NCBI RefSeq assembly: GCF_036634195.1
Contig: NZ_JAZIFY010000001.1
Coordinates: forward strand, 6,086,501 to 6,150,500
Direction of reading: 5' to 3'
Source of the DNA: Streptomyces sp. P9-A4
GTDB lineage: Bacteria; Actinomycetota; Actinomycetes; Streptomycetales; Streptomycetaceae
DNA length: 64,000 bases
In this document: positions 16,353-24,649 of the stretch, piece by piece
How the letters are laid out: each line of letters opens with the position of its first letter
How positions within the stretch are numbered: the first letter of the stretch is position 1
Program-made: the position numbers and the translations under genes
The notes under the pieces: generated by a model
The model's database searches: none
Told to the model about the DNA's origin: nothing
What the model saw: only the letters and a program-made list of their open reading frames with translations

Positions 16353-18070
16353 GTGACGCTCGTACGCCGGGGCCGCGCGACGACGGCGCGCGCGGCACCC
16401 CACGCACCGCCGCACACGAGGAGTACCGGGCCGCCCGGGACCTCCTGCTGCGGCTGCGCGGCGACCGCGAGGCGGCCGACGCCGCCTTCCGGTGGCCGCG
16501 CGCCGAGCACTTCAACTGGGCCCTGGACTGGTTCGACGTCATCGCGGAGGGCAACGACCGGCCTGCGCTCGAACTCCTCGGGCACGCGGGGGAGGACGGT
16601 GCCGTCCCGGTCGTCGACCGGGTCTCCTTCGCCGAACTCGCAGCCCGCTCCGACGCGTTGGCGGTCGCCCTGCGCGATCACGGAGTCGTACGCGGCGACC
16701 GCGTCCTGATCCTCCTCGGCACCCGCACCGAGCTGTGGGAGACCCTGCTCGGCTGCATCAAGCTCGGGGCCGTCGTCGTCCCCGGCTACCAGGACCTCAC
16801 CCGGTCCGAAGCCGCCGACCGGATCACCAGGGGAGCCGTCCGCCATCTGATCGCCGCACCCGAACTCAGCGGCCTGCTTGACGAGTTGCCGGTGCCGGGC
16901 ATCCGGATGGCGGCGGCGCCCGGCACCGGCAGGGCCGGCTGGCTCCCGTACCCCGACACCCGCGCCACCGGCCGTCCCCGCTTCGTCCCGGACGGGCCCA
17001 CCCGCTCCGCCGACCCGTCGTTCTGCTACTTCACCTCCGGGACGACCTCGCTGCCCAAGCTCGTCGAGCACAGCCACGCCGGCTACGGCGTCGGCCACCT
17101 CTCCAGCCTGTACTGGAGCGGCCTGGGCCCCGGCGACCGGCATCTCAACCTCTCCGCGCCCGGCTGGGCCAAGCACTCCTGGTCCAGCTTCTTCGTGCCA
17201 TGGGCGGCGGAGGCCACCATCCTCGCGCCGCCGGACGGCGGGCTCCCGTCGTCCGCCCTGCCACGGGCCCTCGCCGAGCACGGCGTCACCAGCTTCTGCG
17301 CGCCCCCGAGCGCCTGGCGCTCCCTGCTCCCGTACGTGACCGGGGGCGCCGGAGCCCCCCGGCTGCGGGAGGCGACGGCCGCCGGGGAACCCCTGACGGC
17401 CGAGACGGTCGCACGGATCGAGACCGCGTGGGGCGTACGGGTCCGGGACGGCTACGGCCAGACGGAGGCGACCGCGCTCATCGGCCGCGCCCCCGGCCCC
17501 TCCGAGCCGATCGCCCCGCTCGGCCACCCGCTCCCCGGGTACCGGATCGTGCTGCGTGACCCGGAGACCGGGGAGACGGGCGACAGCGGCGAGGTCTGCG
17601 TGGACCTGAAGGAACGCCCGCCCGGCCTCATGCGCGGCTACGCCGGCCTCCCCGAACGCACGGCGGAGGCCTTCGCCGACGGCCTCTACCGCACGGGGGA
17701 CCGGGGCGAGCGGTGCGCGGACGGCTCGATCCGGCTGCTCGGCCGGATGGACGAGGTGTTCAAGTCCCACGGCCACCGGGTCTCCCCCACGGAGATCGAG
17801 GCCGTGCTGCGCACCCACCCGGAGGTGGCCGACGCGGCGGTGGTGCCGCGCCCCGACCCGGACGGCGGCCTCGCCCCGTACGCGGTCGTGGAGCTGCGGC
17901 AGGGGGAGCCGTCCACGGCCGGGCACGGACGCATCGCGGCCGAACTCCTGACGCTCGCCGCCGAACGGCTCGCGCCGGTCTTCGTCCCGCGCGGGGTCGA
18001 GGTGATCGCCCGCCTCCCGCGTACCCGCTCGGGAAAGGTGCGCCGGGGGGAACTCGCCCCGAAGCCCTGA
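16349..18070 (+). CDS. AMP-binding acyl-CoA synthetase
   Basis: A 573-residue adenylate-forming enzyme. Seen in order: HFNWALDWFDVIAEGND near the N-terminus, the P-loop FTSGTTSLPKLVEHSHAGY, the GYGQTEATALIG adenine motif, YRTGDRG, and the C-terminal lysine in LPRTRSGKVRRGE. It activates a carboxylic acid as acyl-AMP and then thioester. GTG at 16349 overlaps the fusion stop (GTGA), so it is coupled to the mutase genes and probably activates their product. It closely resembles the synthetase beginning at 63040, so a duplication from a housekeeping copy is likely. Confidence 0.9.
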   Translation: MSDARTPGPRDDGARGTPRTAAHEEYRAARDLLLRLRGDREAADAAFRWPRAEHFNWALDWFDVIAEGNDRPALELLGHAGEDGAVPVVDRVSFAELAARSDALAVALRDHGVVRGDRVLILLGTRTELWETLLGCIKLGAVVVPGYQDLTRSEAADRITRGAVRHLIAAPELSGLLDELPVPGIRMAAAPGTGRAGWLPYPDTRATGRPRFVPDGPTRSADPSFCYFTSGTTSLPKLVEHSHAGYGVGHLSSLYWSGLGPGDRHLNLSAPGWAKHSWSSFFVPWAAEATILAPPDGGLPSSALPRALAEHGVTSFCAPPSAWRSLLPYVTGGAGAPRLREATAAGEPLTAETVARIETAWGVRVRDGYGQTEATALIGRAPGPSEPIAPLGHPLPGYRIVLRDPETGETGDSGEVCVDLKERPPGLMRGYAGLPERTAEAFADGLYRTGDRGERCADGSIRLLGRMDEVFKSHGHRVSPTEIEAVLRTHPEVADAAVVPRPDPDGGLAPYAVVELRQGEPSTAGHGRIAAELLTLAAERLAPVFVPRGVEVIARLPRTRSGKVRRGELAPKP

Positions 18071-18167
18071 CAGCCTGATCCCCCCTCGGTATCAACTCCC
18101 TTTCTTCACGGCCTACTTAGGTCGGAAGGCTCCCGTCCGGGCGCTCGGGCGCTCTACCGTGCCTGCC

Positions 18168-19556
18168 ATGACCTCGCTCAGACACCGGCGGGCCGCCTCG
18201 CTCGCCCTCGCGGCCCTCCTCCTGCTCGTCCCCCGGGCCGCCGCCGCGCAGGACCCCTCGGGCCCCGCCCCGGTGCGGGCGGCGACGCCGGACCGGCCCT
18301 CGTACGAGGTGGCCCTGCGCGCCGACGGCGACGGCTCGCACTGGACCGGCCGTCAGACGGTGTCCTTCCGCAACGCCGCTCGTACGCCCCTGAGTTCGGT
18401 CGACCTACGGCTGTGGGGGAACGGCACCGACGGCTGCGGCACCCCCGGGAGCCCGTCCCCGGTCCGGGTCGGCGGGGTCGTCGGAGGCACCCCGCGACCG
18501 CTCACGGTCGGCTGCACCGCGCTGCGGATCGACCTGCCCGCGCCGCTGCCCTACGGGGCGCGCACCAGCGTCTCCTTCGACGTGTCGATCACCGTCCCCG
18601 ACCGCGTGCACCGGTTCGGCAGGGACGGGGCGCACCGCTACCTCGGCAACGCGCTGCCCCTGCTGTCCGTCCGTGACGCGCAGGGCGCGCACCTCGACCC
18701 GGACGTCGGCTTCGGCGAGAGCTTCTTCACCCTGGCCGGTGACTTCCGGGTCGTCCTCGACCACCCCGCCGCGCTCAAGGTCCCCGCGACGGGCACCACC
18801 ACCCGGCGGGCCGGTGCGCCCGGCCGTACGGTCACCACCAGCGTCGCGCGCGGGGTGCGGGACTTCGCGTGGGCGGCGGGCCCCTTCCGGACGCGGACGG
18901 TGACCACGCCCGGCGGCATCCGGCTGAACGCGTACTGGACGGCCGCCACGGCCCCGGAGGGCGTCGCGACCGACCTGCGGGCCGCCGTCGGCTCGGTCGA
19001 CGCGTTCGGCGAGCGGTTCGGGCGCTACCCGTACGGCGAGCTGGACCTCGTCATGAGCGACAATCTCGACGAGTTCGGCAGCATGGAGTTCCCGGGCCTC
19101 GTCCTGCTGTGGACCGAGCCGGAGGGTTCCGCCGTCGTGCACGAGATCGCCCACCAGTGGTTCTACGGCATCGTCGGCAACGACCAGTTCGCTTCGCCGT
19201 GGCTGGACGAGTCCTTCGCCCAGTACGCCAACCAGGTGTACTACCGCGAACCCACCGCCACCTGCTGGGAGGACCAGGGCGAGTGGCCCAGCGAAGCGGC
19301 GGCCCTCACCCGGCCCATGGGCTACTACGCCGACGGCCACCGCTCGGAGTACGTCCGGGTCGTCTACGGGCGGGGCGCCTGCGCCCTCCACGACCTGGAA
19401 CGCGTCCTGGGCGGCCCGGCGACGGCGGCGATGCTGCGCGGCTACGTACGGGACCACTGGCTGGGCGTCGCCACCACCGAGGACTTCAAGCGCGCGGCGC
19501 AGGCGGCGACAGGCAAGGACCTCGGGCCGTTCTGGACCGAGCACAGGATCCACTGA
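18168..19556 (+). CDS. Secreted M1-family metallopeptidase
   Basis: A 462-residue gluzincin. The N-terminus RHRRAASLALAALLLLVPRAAAA is a signal peptide. Zinc site HEIAHQW gives H325, E326 and H329, and E348 in WLDESFAQY is the third ligand (HExxH-x18-E). The exopeptidase motif is GSMEFPG in place of GxMEN, as in a subset of M1-like enzymes, so aminopeptidase specificity is uncertain. ATG at 18168 is preferred to GTG at 18159; neither has a clear ribosome site, so a short leader is possible. Stands alone after the synthetase. Confidence 0.85.
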   Translation: MTSLRHRRAASLALAALLLLVPRAAAAQDPSGPAPVRAATPDRPSYEVALRADGDGSHWTGRQTVSFRNAARTPLSSVDLRLWGNGTDGCGTPGSPSPVRVGGVVGGTPRPLTVGCTALRIDLPAPLPYGARTSVSFDVSITVPDRVHRFGRDGAHRYLGNALPLLSVRDAQGAHLDPDVGFGESFFTLAGDFRVVLDHPAALKVPATGTTTRRAGAPGRTVTTSVARGVRDFAWAAGPFRTRTVTTPGGIRLNAYWTAATAPEGVATDLRAAVGSVDAFGERFGRYPYGELDLVMSDNLDEFGSMEFPGLVLLWTEPEGSAVVHEIAHQWFYGIVGNDQFASPWLDESFAQYANQVYYREPTATCWEDQGEWPSEAAALTRPMGYYADGHRSEYVRVVYGRGACALHDLERVLGGPATAAMLRGYVRDHWLGVATTEDFKRAAQAATGKDLGPFWTEHRIH

Positions 19557-19690
19557 GACCGGAGCGCCGCGACCACTGAAGCCGGAGCCCCGCGACCCCA
19601 CGACCACACGACCACCGAGACCGGAGCCCCACGGCCACCGAGACCGGAGCCCCACGGCCACCGAGACCGGAGCCCCGCGACCGCTCGGGC
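19557..19690. repeat. 23-bp tandem repeats behind the M1 peptidase gene
   Basis: Three perfect 23-bp units beginning CACCGAGACCGG start at 19613, 19636 and 19659. Diverged copies extend back to the peptidase stop codon, whose region begins GAGACCGGAGCGCC. No gene is seen here. The repeat fills the gap between two convergent genes. Confidence 0.75.
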
Positions 19691-19721
19691 CGCGCCCCCA
19701 CGTCCCGTGGAGGCGCGCCCC

Positions 19722-20300
19722 TCACCTCCCGGCCCGCTCCCGCTCCGCCGTGCGCAGCAGGACCTCCGCCACGCCCCGGGCACGTACCGCAGCCTCCGCC
19801 GTGCCCTCGCGCACCGCCGTCACGATGGCCCCGTCCCCCAGCAGTGCGAGCTGGCGGGCCAGGACCTCGTGGTCGCGGTAGCCGCCCTCGGTGAGGAGAC
19901 GGTCGAGGACGGCGATGACCTTCTCCTTGTGCTCGGCGGCCACGTGGTGCGCCGGGCTGTCCGGATCGGCCGTCTCCACCATCGTGTTGATGAACGCGCA
20001 GCCCCGGAACGACGCCGCCGAGAAGCGCTCCGCGAGGCCGTCGAAGAGCGCGAGCGGAAGTTCCTCGGGTGAGCGCTCGCTGACCGCGATCCGGCCGTCG
20101 AGCCAGGCGCGCCACATGTCGTCGCGCCGCCGCAGCACCTCGACGACCACGTCGTCCTTGCTGGGGAAGTGGCGGTAGAAGGAGGCGCGGCCGACTCCGG
20201 ATTCGGACAGGATCCGCTCGATGCCCACGGCCCGGATCCCCTCTTCGTAGAACAGACGCTCCGCCGCGCTGAGGAGCCGTTCTTTCGCGTTCGTGGCCAT
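19722..20300 (-). CDS. TetR-family regulator of the AhpD-like gene
   Basis: A 192-residue TetR protein: HTH helices in AKERLLSAAERLFYEEGIRA and SGVGRASFYRHFPSKDDVVV, with the C-terminal domain carrying FRGCAFINTMVETADPD, the TetR C-terminal pattern of redox or xenobiotic sensors. ATG at 20300 starts MATNAKERLL. It is divergent from the carboxymuconolactone-decarboxylase-like gene, and three copies of the motif ACCrnTCrGTnCC lie between them, so it most likely represses itself and that gene. The inducer is unknown. Confidence 0.85.
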   Translation of the reverse strand: MATNAKERLLSAAERLFYEEGIRAVGIERILSESGVGRASFYRHFPSKDDVVVEVLRRRDDMWRAWLDGRIAVSERSPEELPLALFDGLAERFSAASFRGCAFINTMVETADPDSPAHHVAAEHKEKVIAVLDRLLTEGGYRDHEVLARQLALLGDGAIVTAVREGTAEAAVRARGVAEVLLRTAERERAGR

Positions 20301-20417
20301 GCCAGACGGTACCACTCGGTGCCGTATAGGGGATTCCGATGCGAAAGGCGGAGTGGCCGCCTCCCGTTGCGCCAGACGGAACCGGTCAGTACCGTCTGGA
20401 TGGTACCGATCAGTTCC
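20301..20417. promoter_or_regulatory. Three TetR operator-like sites in the divergent promoter
   Basis: ACCACTCGGTGCC (20311-20323), ACCGGTCAGTACC (20381-20393) and ACCGATCAGTTCC (20405-20417) share ACCrnTCrGTnCC. The middle one lies inside a larger inverted repeat whose arms CCAGACGG and CCGTCTGG bound 20372-20399; CCAGACGGT also precedes the first. They flank both starts and fit cooperative TetR binding. Confidence 0.65.
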
Positions 20418-20444
20418 ATCTTGGTCCGGCTCAAGGAGAGCTCC

Positions 20445-20993
20445 ATGCCCCGCCTGCCCCAACTGACCGTCGAGACCGCCAACGAGGAGCAGCGCGAGCT
20501 GCTCGAAGGCACCCTCAAGCAGCTCGGCAAGCTGCCCAACCTCTACGCCGCCCTCGCCAACGGCCCCTCCGCGCTCCGCGGCTACCTCGCCATGCGCGAG
20601 GCCCTGGTCGGCGGCAGCTTCAGCGCCCGGCAGCGTGAGCAGCTCGCGCTCTACATCGCGCAGCGCAACGACTGCACGTACTGCGTCTCCGCGCACACCC
20701 TGCGCGGCGGCAAGGTCGGCCTGAGCGAGCAGGAACTGCTCGACACCCGCCGCGGCACCGACGCGGGCGACCCGCACATGGACCAGGTGCTCCGCTTCGC
20801 CGGCGCCGTCATGGCCACCGGAGGCCGTGTCACCGACGAGTCCCTCACCGACGCCCGCGCCGCCGGCGTGACCGACGCCGAGATCGCGGAGATCGTCGGC
20901 CACGTCGCGCTGAACGTGCTGTCGAACTTCTTCAATCACGTTGCGCAGCCGGACTTGGACTTTCCGTTGGTCCCGGCCCACCTCGCCGAGTAG
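20445..20993 (+). CDS. Carboxymuconolactone decarboxylase / AhpD-like peroxidase
   Basis: A 182-residue AhpD-fold protein. The redox centre CTYCVSAHT gives C77, C80 and H84 (CxxC-xxx-H), the peroxidase-type active site, preceded by REQLALYIAQRND. The C-terminal helix VLSNFFNHVAQPDLDFP is the family's usual end. It probably reduces organic peroxides or related electrophiles. AAGGAG precedes ATG by 9 bp. Divergent from its TetR regulator and followed by a terminator hairpin. Confidence 0.88.
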   Translation: MPRLPQLTVETANEEQRELLEGTLKQLGKLPNLYAALANGPSALRGYLAMREALVGGSFSARQREQLALYIAQRNDCTYCVSAHTLRGGKVGLSEQELLDTRRGTDAGDPHMDQVLRFAGAVMATGGRVTDESLTDARAAGVTDAEIAEIVGHVALNVLSNFFNHVAQPDLDFPLVPAHLAE

Positions 20994-21008
20994 AGTTTTC
21001 GCGGCCGA

Positions 21009-21046
21009 GCAGGGGTGCCGGGCGCGAACGCGTCCGGCACCCCTGC
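21009..21046 (+). terminator. Terminator behind the AhpD-like gene
   Basis: A perfect 13-bp stem (21009-21021 with 21034-21046) with a 12-base loop lies 16 bp after the stop codon. Stem GCAGGGGTGCCGG is GC-only and stable; there is no long T run, as is usual in Streptomyces. Confidence 0.7.
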
Positions 21047-21144
21047 GGCGGTTGTGAGACAGACCGACTGGGGCGATCGAAGCGGGTGGCCGACCAACCG
21101 CCTGGTGCGAGGAACTGCCGCCTGCGCGGCAGGGGGGAATTCAC

Positions 21145-22158
21145 GTGGACATCGACGCAAGAACCCTTCGGACCTTCCGTGAGGTGACCCTGACCGGGTC
21201 GTTCACCCAGGCGGCGCGACGCCTCGGGTACTCGCAGTCCAGCGTCACGGCACAGATGCGTGCCCTGGAGAGGCAGGTGGGCGAACCCGTCTTCGAGCGG
21301 CTTCCCAACGGTGTCCGGCTCACCCACTCCGGAACCGTCCTGCGTGACTACGCACGCCAGATCCTCACCCTCGTCAGCGAGATGGAGACCGCCCTGCGCC
21401 GGCCCGCGGCCAACCCGCCCAGGCTGACCGTCGGGATCGTCCCCGCCCTGGCGTACGGGCAGCAGCTCGCCCGGGTCACCCAACTCGGGCGGCGGCTGCT
21501 CTCCGGCGTCCAGCTCGCCCTGCGCGTGATGGGGACCGCCGAGGTCCACGACGCCTTCCGGTCCGGAGCGATCGACGGGGCTCTTGTCCTCACCGTGGTC
21601 GACGCCGACGACCCGGCCGCCCTCTTAGCCGACCAGCTGCACACCGAACGCCCCGACGAACTCACCGAAGTACGCCTCCAGGAAGTCGAGTTCGTACCCG
21701 TCACGAGCGTCGGACAACGACGCGGCAACCTCGGCCGCCAGGTCGTCATCGCCGACCCCGACTGTCCCTCGCAGCGCTGGCTGCCCGAGTTCCTCCGCCT
21801 GCGCTGCGACAGCCCTCCCGAGATCCACGAGCTCGGCTCCATGGCCGGCGTGCGCGCCGCCACCCAGTCCGGCCTGGGCTGCGCCATGCTCCCCATGGCC
21901 CTCGCCGCCTCCCACCAGGAGGCGGGGGGACTGCGCCCGCTGCCGGGCGTGCCCCGGATGCGCTGGAACGCCTCCCTCGTCCACGGCCGCCCCGACACCC
22001 GGCCCGCGCTCGACTGGCAGAACCTGACGGAGACCCTCCGCCAGGCCACCGCCCTCTCCTGCGTGGTCCGCCCCGACGAGCCCGGCCCCGCGAGCGCCGC
22101 CGACGTCCTCGGAGGAGAGGCCGCCGCCCTCGGCCCGGACCCGAGCATCGCCTCGTAA
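21145..22158 (+). CDS. LysR-family regulator with a TTA codon
   Basis: A 337-residue LysR protein. The winged HTH LRTFREVTLTGSFTQAARRLGYSQSSVTAQMRALE spans the first 50 residues; the effector domain starts near PRLTVGIVP and the C-terminal 35 residues are an unrelated low-complexity tail. GTG at 21145 follows GGGGGGAA. Codon 161 is TTA (21625-21627), the rare leucine codon read only by the bldA tRNA, so full-length protein should depend on development. The likely target is not obvious; the next gene is convergent. Confidence 0.88.
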   Translation: MDIDARTLRTFREVTLTGSFTQAARRLGYSQSSVTAQMRALERQVGEPVFERLPNGVRLTHSGTVLRDYARQILTLVSEMETALRRPAANPPRLTVGIVPALAYGQQLARVTQLGRRLLSGVQLALRVMGTAEVHDAFRSGAIDGALVLTVVDADDPAALLADQLHTERPDELTEVRLQEVEFVPVTSVGQRRGNLGRQVVIADPDCPSQRWLPEFLRLRCDSPPEIHELGSMAGVRAATQSGLGCAMLPMALAASHQEAGGLRPLPGVPRMRWNASLVHGRPDTRPALDWQNLTETLRQATALSCVVRPDEPGPASAADVLGGEAAALGPDPSIAS

Positions 22159-22175
22159 CCCGCACCCCCAAGACC

Positions 22176-22312
22176 GGTGCCACGGCGCACCGCCGTCTCC
22201 CCCCGGCCCCACCCCCGACCGGGTGCTTACGGGAGCGACGGCGCGCCGTGGCACCTCCTTGTGCCGAGCCGAGCCGAGCCGAGCCGGGCCGGGCCGGGCC
22301 GGGCCGGGCAGT
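22176..22312. repeat. Long hairpin and GCCGG/GAGCC pentamer repeats between convergent genes
   Basis: A 13-bp inverted repeat (22176-22188 with 22243-22255, GGTGCCACGGCGC) is followed at 22265-22310 by tandem pentamers, first GAGCC type then GGGCC type. It occupies the gap between the LysR and beta-helix genes and could form a termination structure. Confidence 0.6.
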
Positions 22313-22321
22313 GGTGCCGGT

Positions 22322-23830
22322 CTACAACCCCGGCCCGTTGTACGCGCCCCGGTGCGGCTTGGACGTCGACGAGACCGGGTTCCCCCAGTAGTCACGGCCG
22401 CCGTTGCCGCTGATCACCGAGCCGTTGCCGAGGGCGGGCGAGGTGGCGCGCAGCCTGTAGCCGTCCACCGACCGGATCGTGTCGCCGCCGCTGCCGGGGT
22501 TCACGAACCCCGGGTCGCCGACGATGCCGTTGGCGGTCGGCCTCGGCACCCCCTGGAAGACGTTCCAGAGCCAGGAGATCCCCGCTCCGGTGGGCAGCCG
22601 GGAGTCGGTGGTGCCCACCCAGATGTTGTTCTCGACGACGCTCTCGTCGGGCAGTGTGATGCTGAACTTCCTGTCCGTGCAGTAGAAGACGTTGTTGTAC
22701 AGGTGCAGCGCAGACCGGCCCGCGCTGACGCTGCTCATCCGGCAGTCGTTCTCGGAGATGTTGTAGCGGATGACCTGCTGGGCGCCGCCGATGGTGCCGC
22801 ACCCGTCGCAGTCGAGGAAGAAGCCGCCGATGTTGTCGCGGCTGTAGTTGTACTGGATGGTGCAGGTGCCGGTGTTGCCCCAGTCGCAGTCGAACGCCTG
22901 GCTGTCGGCCACGGACATCCGGGTGATCCCGTACACCGCGTTCTTCTGGATGGTCGGGTCGCGGTCGCCCAGCACCCAGATGCCGGCGAAGTTGCCCCCG
23001 GAGAACGGGTAGACGCCGTTGCCGACTCCGGAGGCGTTGTTGTACTGGATCATCGGCGCGTCGGCGTAGCTGGCGATGATGCCGTCGCCGCCGACGTCCT
23101 TGATCACGTTGTTCTCGATGAGGACCCCGGAGCCCTTGACGGCCATCGCGCCGACGCGGATCTTGAGGCCGCCCCCGCCGGTGTTGCTCACCTGGTTGTC
23201 ATGGACGTGGACGTCGTGGAGCGTCGAGCCGGTGCCGCTCGCGCCCGTGACGACGCCCGCGGACTGGACGAAGTCCTCGGTGGTCGGGCTGTTCTTGCTG
23301 GTCTGCCCGGCGACCCGGTCGATGACGAGGGAGCCGATGTCGAAGCCCCGGTGCGCCGTCCCGTCGGTGGCGGAGATCCGCAGCCCGGCGCGCCGCGCGA
23401 GCGTCGCGGCGGGGTTGGTGAGCTTGAGGCCGGTGATCCGCCAGTGGTCCTGGTTGGTCAGCGAGACCACGTCCTGGGCGCCGCCGCCGTCGAGCACGGG
23501 CAGCGCCCCGGTGCCGTAGCCGGTGAGCGTGATGGGCGCGGTGGCGGTGCCGCTGCCCTTGGGGGCGAGGGAGCCGGTGCAGGTGGTGCCGGCCGCGAAG
23601 GCGAGCGTGTCACCGGCCGCGTACGTCCTGCCGTTGGCCTGGGCGACGCTGTTGAACGGCGCGGCCTGGCCGCCGTCGCCCGGGGCCGGGCGCGAGCAGT
23701 CCACGTACGTGGTGCTCCCGGCGGCCGAGGCGGGCGCGGCGGTGAGGGCGACGCCGCCGGAGAGGGCGAGCGCGACGGCGACGAGCCCGCCGACGGCCGC
23801 TCTGCGCCGCGGGGATGCCTCCATGGTCAT
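22322..23830 (-). CDS. Secreted right-handed beta-helix protein
   Basis: A 502-residue protein. The N-terminus has a basic stretch RRRAAVGG, a hydrophobic core and a probable cleavage after APASA, so it is exported. The body shows repeated Asn-rich turns typical of parallel beta-helices (VLIENNVIKDVGGDGI, IQYNNASGVGNG, VIRYNISENDC, LHLYNNVFYC, VVENNIWVG). The fold is that of polysaccharide lyases and related carbohydrate-active enzymes; the substrate cannot be read from sequence. ATG at 23830 has only a weak AGGTG. The upstream region is AT-rich for this genome. Confidence 0.82.
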   Translation of the reverse strand: MTMEASPRRRAAVGGLVAVALALSGGVALTAAPASAAGSTTYVDCSRPAPGDGGQAAPFNSVAQANGRTYAAGDTLAFAAGTTCTGSLAPKGSGTATAPITLTGYGTGALPVLDGGGAQDVVSLTNQDHWRITGLKLTNPAATLARRAGLRISATDGTAHRGFDIGSLVIDRVAGQTSKNSPTTEDFVQSAGVVTGASGTGSTLHDVHVHDNQVSNTGGGGLKIRVGAMAVKGSGVLIENNVIKDVGGDGIIASYADAPMIQYNNASGVGNGVYPFSGGNFAGIWVLGDRDPTIQKNAVYGITRMSVADSQAFDCDWGNTGTCTIQYNYSRDNIGGFFLDCDGCGTIGGAQQVIRYNISENDCRMSSVSAGRSALHLYNNVFYCTDRKFSITLPDESVVENNIWVGTTDSRLPTGAGISWLWNVFQGVPRPTANGIVGDPGFVNPGSGGDTIRSVDGYRLRATSPALGNGSVISGNGGRDYWGNPVSSTSKPHRGAYNGPGL

Positions 23831-24347
23831 GTAGCGACACCTTTCTCGTGGTCTGGTGCCGCCAGAAGCTAGGTGGGTCCGATGATCGAGTCAATGCACA
23901 AGTGTCGATTGATCGAATTTCGGTCAGGGAGCGGTTGATTGGTCGACTCATGAGGGATTTCGGGAGGGGTCTCGCGAGGCCCGATCATCCCGGCGTACCC
24001 CGTCGGCATCTCGGGGGCCTCATCGAAGGGGCGCAGCGCCTGGCGAGGAGCCGGCGCGGCGCATCGCGCGGATCGCGGCGAGGATCGCGTATCCGGGCGG
24101 CCGGGCGGTCTGAGGCCGCCGGGGGAGAAGTCGACGAGGCCTGGTGCCGGACACGGGGGATCTCCGGCACCAGGCCTCTGTTGAACATTGTACGAGACGG
24201 TGGGGAGTGTCCGGTACGTGACCCGGGGCGCCCCCACGACGGGCGAACCGCGGGCCGGCGGGGTACATCTCCTCTGAGACGCGGATGCGGCCGAGCATGG
24301 GCCCCCTTCCCCTCGGCCGCGTCGCCGGTGACGACGAGGAGGCCGCC
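23831..24347. other. Divergent intergenic region with an isolated strong hairpin
   Basis: No gene is supported in these 517 bp. 23870-23955 is unusually AT-rich and contains repeated TGATCGA/TTGATTGG elements, a probable promoter region. A perfect 15-bp stem (24136-24150 with 24164-24178, loop 13) lies well away from either gene end. Possibly the terminator of a small RNA. Confidence 0.4.
24136..24178. terminator. Isolated 15-bp stem-loop
   Basis: GAGGCCTGGTGCCGG pairs perfectly with its inverse copy at 24164-24178 around a 13-base loop. It is followed on the plus strand by TGTTGAAC. Both flanking genes are transcribed away from it, so it does not terminate either. Confidence 0.45.
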
Positions 24348-24554
24348 GTGGAGGGCAGAAGCATAGGGTTCGTGCATTCCTTCAACCGCGCCGGCGGCTA
24401 CGGATTCGTCGTCCCCGTGGGCTCCGAGGAGCAGGTCTATTTCAGGGCCGAGGACATCGAGGGCGGGGAGCGCGGTCTCTCCGAGGGGCAGCAGGTCTCC
24501 TTCGTGCTGGTCCTGGGTGACGGTCGCTTCGAGGCGAGGGAACTGCGCGTCTGA
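24348..24554 (+). CDS. Small cold-shock-domain protein
   Basis: A 68-residue single cold-shock domain. GFVHSFNRAGGYGFVVP corresponds to the RNP1 strand and VYFRAED to RNP2, with Tyr and Phe in the nucleic-acid-facing positions, though both motifs deviate from the classic KGFGFI/VFVHFS. GTG at 24348 is chosen because GAGGAGG lies 7 bp upstream; a longer in-frame start at 24285 has none. Likely binds single-stranded nucleic acid. It stands alone in front of the broken TetR/MFS pair. Confidence 0.75.
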   Translation: MEGRSIGFVHSFNRAGGYGFVVPVGSEEQVYFRAEDIEGGERGLSEGQQVSFVLVLGDGRFEARELRV

Positions 24555-24649
24555 CCCGGACGGCCTCCTCGGTCTCCTCGGGGGCCGCGTGGGCTGCGGG
24601 GGCCTCGGGGTGCCCCCTGAGAGGCCCCTCCTGAGAGGCCCCCGTCCCC

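Noticed and set aside
19557..19690. CRISPR-like array.
   Set aside because: The units are contiguous with no spacers of constant length, no leader, and no cas genes occur in the window.
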